DNA from: Armatimonadota bacterium
GTDB lineage: Bacteria > Armatimonadota > Hebobacteria > CAIYQO01
Length of the DNA: 64,000 nucleotides
NCBI GenBank assembly: GCA_029553475.1
Contig: JAKPKV010000030.1
Location: 98,585-162,584, forward strand
Direction of reading: 5' to 3'
Numbering within the stretch: the stretch's first letter is position 1; each line of letters starts with the position of its first letter. This document shows, piece after piece, positions 59,628-64,000 of this stretch. A program made the translations under genes and the position numbers. The notes under the pieces are model-generated. The model made no database searches and had not been told where the DNA came from. It was given only the letters and a program-made list of their open reading frames with translations.

Positions 59628-61424
59628 TCACTCCTCGCGCAGGCACTGGTTGAAGCGCCCGCGCCGCACGTAATGGGTATGCAGCAGCGCGTGCGAGCGA
59701 TGGCCCAGCGGTTCGCCGAGGAACTCGGCGTAGATGCGCGTGATGTACGGATTCTCGTGCGATTGCCGTCGTTCCTTGCCGGCGTCCTCGGCGTAAATCG
59801 CCCGCATGCGCGCTTCGCGGACGGCGCGATTCGTCGGACGTGGTTGGCCGCCGCCGCTGATGCAGCCGCTGGGACAGCCCATGACCTCGATGAAGTGATA
59901 CGGTGACGCGCCGTCGTCAATCTGCCGCAGCAGGCGTTTGGCGCCGGCCAGGCCGCTGGTGGTGGCCACGCGCACGGTGACGCCATCGAGAAAACTGAAG
60001 GCGGGCAGCGGGTTTTCGATGGTGAGCGCCGCCTCTTTCACCTGCGCCAGCCCGCGCACCGGGGTGATCGCCAGGTCAGCGAAGGGCACGGTGCGGCCGG
60101 TGACGACCGCATACACGGTGCGCAGCGCCGCTTCCATCACCCCGCCGGGCGCCGCGAAGATGTCCGCCGCGCCGGTGGAGTAGCCCAGCGGATTGTCGAA
60201 CCCGCCGTCGGCCAGCTCGGTGAACTCAATGCCGGCGTCCTTGATCATACGCGCCAGCTCGCGGGTGGTGAGCACCGCGTCCACGTTGGGCAGGCCGTCC
60301 ACGAACATCTCCGGGCGAGAAATTTCAAATTTCTTCGCCGTGCACGGCATGATGGAGACGACGTAGATATCCTGCGGGTCTACGCCAATCTTCTCGGCGT
60401 AGTAGCTCTTGCTCAACGCGCCCAGCATCATGTGCGGAGACTTGCAGGTCGAGAGATGGCCGAGCAGGTGCGGGAATTCGTGCTCGACATACTTGATCCA
60501 CCCCGGCGAGCAGGAGGTGATCATCGGCAGCGTCGCCTCGCCGCCGGTGAGCGCGGCGGTGGCGCGCTGCAGAAATTCGTTGCCTTCTTCGATGATCGTC
60601 AGGTCAGCGGCGAAGTTGGTGTCGAACACGTCGCTGAAGCCCATCTCGCGGAGCGCGGACGCCATTTTCCCGGTGACCAGCGTGCCGGGCGCATAGCCGA
60701 ACTCCTCGCCGAGGGCGGCGCGAATGGCCGGGGCGGTCTGCACGATAACGCGCTTCGACGGGTCGAGCAGCGCATTCCATACCGCATCGGTGGCGTCGTT
60801 CTCCACCAGCGCGCCGACCGGACAGACGGTCGTGCACTGCCCGCAGAAGGCGCAGTTGACGCTGTTGATGGGCAGCTCGTCGGCGGGACCGACGATGGAG
60901 TGGAATCCGCGGCGCTGCACGTTCAGCACCCCGACCTCCTGCACCTCGTTGCAGATGGTGATGCAGCGACGGCAGAGGATGCATTTGGCGGTATCGCGCG
61001 TGAGCGAGGGGCTGGAGGTATCCACGAAGGTCTTCGACTTGTCGCCTTCGAAGCGGAATTCGGTGATCTGGATGAGCTCGCCGAGCTTTTGAAACTCGCA
61101 CTTCTGATTGCGCGAGCAGCTCAGGCAGTCGCGCGGATGGTCGGAGAGCATCAACTCATATAGCATCTTGCGCGCCGTGCGCACCTTTTCGGTGTTCGAG
61201 CGCACCACCATGCCGTCGCGTACCGGCACCATGCAGGACGCCTGCAGCGTGCGCGCGCCTTCGATTTCCACCACGCAGATGCGGCAGGCGCCAATCTGGT
61301 GTACCCCTTCCAGATAGCACAGGTGCGGGATGAGGATATTATTGCTCCGCGCCGCTTCCAGCACGGACATGCCCTCGTCGGCGGTGATCGCCTTGCCGTT
61401 GATCGTCAGAGAAACGGTTGCCAT
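59628..61424 (-). CDS. hydA: [FeFe] hydrogenase catalytic subunit, NAD(P)-linked multimeric type
   Basis: 598 residues. Four N-terminal Fe-S modules: [2Fe-2S] with C36, C47, C50, C64; His-Cys3 with H96, C100, C103, C109; two [4Fe-4S] with C148, C151, C154, C158 and C191, C194, C197, C201. The H-cluster motifs are TSCSPGW (C305), MPCTAKKFE (C361) and EVMGCPSGCISGGGQP (C517, C521). A C-terminal small-subunit part (QSHENP, LLHTHY) is fused. GAGAGGG lies before the ATG, 14 bp after the NuoF-GltD gene. Reduces protons with ferredoxin and NAD(P)H or runs reversed. Maturases HydE, F, G are not in the window. Confidence 0.93.
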   Translation of the reverse strand: MATVSLTINGKAITADEGMSVLEAARSNNILIPHLCYLEGVHQIGACRICVVEIEGARTLQASCMVPVRDGMVVRSNTEKVRTARKMLYELMLSDHPRDCLSCSRNQKCEFQKLGELIQITEFRFEGDKSKTFVDTSSPSLTRDTAKCILCRRCITICNEVQEVGVLNVQRRGFHSIVGPADELPINSVNCAFCGQCTTVCPVGALVENDATDAVWNALLDPSKRVIVQTAPAIRAALGEEFGYAPGTLVTGKMASALREMGFSDVFDTNFAADLTIIEEGNEFLQRATAALTGGEATLPMITSCSPGWIKYVEHEFPHLLGHLSTCKSPHMMLGALSKSYYAEKIGVDPQDIYVVSIMPCTAKKFEISRPEMFVDGLPNVDAVLTTRELARMIKDAGIEFTELADGGFDNPLGYSTGAADIFAAPGGVMEAALRTVYAVVTGRTVPFADLAITPVRGLAQVKEAALTIENPLPAFSFLDGVTVRVATTSGLAGAKRLLRQIDDGASPYHFIEVMGCPSGCISGGGQPRPTNRAVREARMRAIYAEDAGKERRQSHENPYITRIYAEFLGEPLGHRSHALLHTHYVRRGRFNQCLREE

Positions 61425-61438
61425 CGGATTTCCCTCTC

Positions 61439-64000
61439 TTATGCCCGGCGGTCGCAGCGCAGGCAGCGCATCGCTTCGGCAATGGCGTTCAGCTTATGGA
61501 ACCCCACCACCACTTCGGCAAAATTCCCGCGGCGCGTTTCCGGATCGCGGAACCGCATCGCGAAGCGCTCGTGCTCCACCACTTCCTTCTCATCCGGCGG
61601 CGCGGGAATCTCGATCGGCTCACCGGTATTCAGATTTCCGCTGCCGCCCAGGAAGCGGTCAATCCCCCGCGCGGCCTTCTTGCCGTCGGCAATAGCCTGA
61701 ATGGCGACGTCCGGCCCGCGCACCACGTCGCCGCCGGCGAAGATGCCGCGGATGGTGGTCATGGCCGTCTCCGGATCAATGACCAGCGTCCCCCAACTGG
61801 TAATCTGCGCCTCGTCTTTGTCAATGAAGGGCAGGTCAGAGTGCTGGCTCACCGCCGGGATCACCATGTCGGCCTCGATCACCACCTCGGAGCCTGCGAC
61901 CGCCTGCGGCTTGCGGCGGCCGGCGCCGTCGAAGCCGCGCAACGCCATGCGGATGCACTGCACGCCGGTCACCCGGCCGTTTTCGCCGATGCACGCCTGC
62001 GGGGAGAGGAGTTCGAGGATTTCGATCCCCTCCTCCACCGCCTCATCAATTTCGCGCGCGTCGGCGGGCATGTCCTCGATCTGGCGCCGGTAGAGGATCG
62101 TCACCTGCTCGGCGCCCAGGCGCACGGCGGTGCGCGCGGCGTCGAAGGCGGTGCTGCCGCCGCCGATGACGACGATCTTGTTCCCGAGCGTCACCGCGCG
62201 GCCCAGGTTGACGTCGCGCAGGAAATCGAGCCCGTGATAGACGCCCTGCAGCTCCTCGCCGGGGACGCGCAGCAGGTTGGAATACTGCGTGCCGGTGGAG
62301 AGGTACAGCGCATGATGCTGGGCGCGCAACTCGTCGAAGGCGATATCTTTGCCCACCTCGGTGTTGGTGAGGATGCGCACCCCGACCTGCTCGATCATGC
62401 GGATTTCCTTGGCGAGAATCGCTTTCGGCAGGCGGTATTCCGGAATGCCGAAGGCGAGCACGCCGCCGGCCACCGGCTGGGCTTCGTAGACCGTCACGTC
62501 GTAGCCCAGCCGCGCCAGGTAGTAGCCGCAGGTGAGGCCGGACGGCCCGGCGCCGATGATGCCCACCGATTCCGCCTTCTTCGGGAAGACCAGGTCGGTA
62601 TACGGCTCGTCGCTGTCGAAGACGTAATCCGCGGCATAGCGCTTCAGGTCGCAGATCGCCACCGGCTCGTCAAGCTGCGCGCGGCGGCATTTGCTCTCGC
62701 AGGGGTGCGTGCAGACGCGCCCGCAAATCGCCGGGAAGGGGTTCTCCTTGCGCACCAGGTTGTAGGCGTCGCGCGGCCGGCCGGCGGCGATGAGCGCGAT
62801 ATAGCCGGGCACGTTCACCCCCGCCGGGCAGGCGTTCTGGCACGGGGAGATGAAGAGCTCCGCGCAGACGCCGGCGCGGCAGTAGCCATGACGGATGTGC
62901 TCCTCGTATTCCTCGCGAAAATGGCGAATGGTGCTGAGCACCGGGTTGCCCGCCGTCTGGCCCAGGCCGCAGGTGGCGGTCTCGCGGCAGGTCACCGCCA
63001 GCTCTTCCAGCAGTGCGATATCGCCGTCCTGCCCCCGCCCCTTCGTGATGCGCTCCAGCACTTCCAGCATGCGCTTGGTGCCGATGCGGCAGGGCACGCA
63101 TTTCCCGCAGGACTCGTCCTGCACGAAGTCCATGAAGAAGCGCGCCACATCCACCATGCAGGTGTCTTCGTCCATGGCGATGAGACCGCCGGAGCCCATG
63201 ATGGTGCCCAGGCTGCGCAGCGAGTCGAAGTCCACCGGGGTGTTCAGGTGCTCGGGGGTGAGGCAGCCGCCGGACGGGCCGCCGGTTTGCGCGGCCTTGA
63301 AGCGTTTCCCGCGCGGGATGCCGCCGGCAATGTCGAAGATGATCTCGCCCAGCGTGGTGCCCATCGGCACCTCGACGATGCCGGTATTCACCACGTCGCC
63401 CGCCAGCGCGAAGACTTTGGTGCCCGTGCTGCCCTTCGTGCCGTAGCCGGCGTACCAGTCGGCGCCGTTGAGCAGGATGAGCGGCACGTTGGCGAAGGTT
63501 TCCACATTGTTGATGATGGTGGGCTTGCCGAAGACGCCGCGCTCGAAGGGGAAGGGCGGCTTCTGGCGCGGCTCCCCGCGCTTGCCTTCGATGGAGGCCA
63601 TCAGCGCCGTTTCTTCGCCGCAGACGAAGGCGCCGGCGCCGATGCGGATTTCGATATCGAAGTCGAAGCCGGCGCCCAGAATGTCCGGGCCGAGCAGGCC
63701 GCGGGCGCGGGCGTCGGCAATCGCCGCCGCCAGGCGCTCGACGGCGAGGGGATACTCAGCGCGGACATACACAAACCCTTTCTTGGCGCCGATGGCGTAG
63801 CCGGCGATGCCTATGCCTTCGATGACGGCGTGGGGATCGCCTTCCAGCAGCGAGCGGTCCATGAACGCGCCGGGGTCGCCTTCGTCGGCATTGCAGACGA
63901 CATACTTGTCCTCGCCCGGCGCCCTGAAGCCGGCTTCCCACTTGATGCCGGCGGGGAAACCGCCGCCGCCCCGGCCGCGCAGGCCCGAGCGCTTCACTTC
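61439..64000 (-). CDS. Fused NuoF-like and GltD/NfnB-like flavoprotein, hydrogenase electron-transfer subunit; N-terminus beyond window
   Basis: At least 853 codons in frame; the frame stays open at the right edge. Residues 1-380 are NuoF-like (HydB/HndC): [31 protein letters not shown] (FMN/NADH), and [13 protein letters not shown] near 295-307 ([4Fe-4S]). From about 385 a GltD/NfnB-like part follows: [16 protein letters not shown] and [15 protein letters not shown] (clusters), FAD site [16 protein letters not shown] near 480, NAD(P) site [14 protein letters not shown] near 612, and a final [12 protein letters not shown] normal NuoF has about 120 more residues, so the start and probably a NuoE-type gene lie beyond the edge. 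Likely bifurcating or NADP-linking subunit of the hydrogenase. Confidence 0.92.
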   Translation of the reverse strand, partial: EVKRSGLRGRGGGGFPAGIKWEAGFRAPGEDKYVVCNADEGDPGAFMDRSLLEGDPHAVIEGIGIAGYAIGAKKGFVYVRAEYPLAVERLAAAIADARARGLLGPDILGAGFDFDIEIRIGAGAFVCGEETALMASIEGKRGEPRQKPPFPFERGVFGKPTIINNVETFANVPLILLNGADWYAGYGTKGSTGTKVFALAGDVVNTGIVEVPMGTTLGEIIFDIAGGIPRGKRFKAAQTGGPSGGCLTPEHLNTPVDFDSLRSLGTIMGSGGLIAMDEDTCMVDVARFFMDFVQDESCGKCVPCRIGTKRMLEVLERITKGRGQDGDIALLEELAVTCRETATCGLGQTAGNPVLSTIRHFREEYEEHIRHGYCRAGVCAELFISPCQNACPAGVNVPGYIALIAAGRPRDAYNLVRKENPFPAICGRVCTHPCESKCRRAQLDEPVAICDLKRYAADYVFDSDEPYTDLVFPKKAESVGIIGAGPSGLTCGYYLARLGYDVTVYEAQPVAGGVLAFGIPEYRLPKAILAKEIRMIEQVGVRILTNTEVGKDIAFDELRAQHHALYLSTGTQYSNLLRVPGEELQGVYHGLDFLRDVNLGRAVTLGNKIVVIGGGSTAFDAARTAVRLGAEQVTILYRRQIEDMPADAREIDEAVEEGIEILELLSPQACIGENGRVTGVQCIRMALRGFDGAGRRKPQAVAGSEVVIEADMVIPAVSQHSDLPFIDKDEAQITSWGTLVIDPETAMTTIRGIFAGGDVVRGPDVAIQAIADGKKAARGIDRFLGGSGNLNTGEPIEIPAPPDEKEVVEHERFAMRFRDPETRRGNFAEVVVGFHKLNAIAEAMRCLRCDRRA

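Overview
This is a GC-rich bacterial chromosome segment, densely coded on both strands. I see no tRNA, rRNA, CRISPR array, transposase or phage gene. A LpxL-type acyltransferase, a PBP1A-type penicillin-binding protein and many signal-peptide exoenzymes indicate a cell with an outer membrane. The gene mix is Gfo/Idh/MocA and DegT proteins, URO-D-like proteins, a GH29 fucosidase, creatininase, GH4, pectate-lyase and heparinase-like families. Together with leaderless transcripts and hairpin repeats containing TTCGTAGTGAG, this fits an Armatimonadota-like (Terrabacteria diderm) organism best. Hydrogenedentota, Lentisphaerota or Planctomycetota cannot be excluded, so the assignment is inference.

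Layout. 1-16 kb is a carbohydrate and small-molecule region: a ceramidase-like protein and an oxidoreductase (minus), a DegT aminotransferase and an SDR (plus), a six-hairpin-glycosidase-like protein, an orphan TIM-barrel-like protein, a minus-strand operon GNAT-creatininase-fucosidase, a YkgJ-type cysteine-cluster protein, an amidohydrolase and an ABC exporter. 16-26 kb holds a cysteine desulfurase with a likely operator, a Memo-type protein, GNAT, secreted MBL hydrolase, two glycosyltransferases and PBP1A. 26-53 kb is dominated by very large secreted proteins: a VIT/VWA protein, two related heparinase-like proteins, a GH66-like protein in an operon with a BadF-type kinase and a GH4 enzyme, a pectate-lyase-fold protein coupled to an MFS transporter, a MATE transporter, and an esterase with NPCBM domain coupled to a DUF3006-like protein. 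53-64 kb is a central-function block: LpxL, HypA, HypB, a URO-D-like protein, an anchored PpiC/SurA-like protein, a YabN-type methylase-MazG fusion, a tandem PilZ protein, an NAD(P)-linked [FeFe] hydrogenase and a NuoF subunit fused to a GltD/NfnB-type flavoprotein that runs off the right edge.

How it fits together. The exoenzymes and their kinase and GH4 partner suggest growth on plant or microbial polysaccharides: extracellular cleavage, uptake, phosphorylation, then cytoplasmic hydrolysis. Fermentative reducing power could be discharged by the multi-subunit hydrogenase at the right end, whose fused NuoF-GltD subunit is the most unusual system in the window. Several genes have a -10 box 6-9 bp before the start codon and so are probably leaderless, while others have clear Shine-Dalgarno sequences. 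Intergenic spaces carry families of short palindromes, including two copies of a CGTACT-rich element flanking the 11.4-16.0 kb block.
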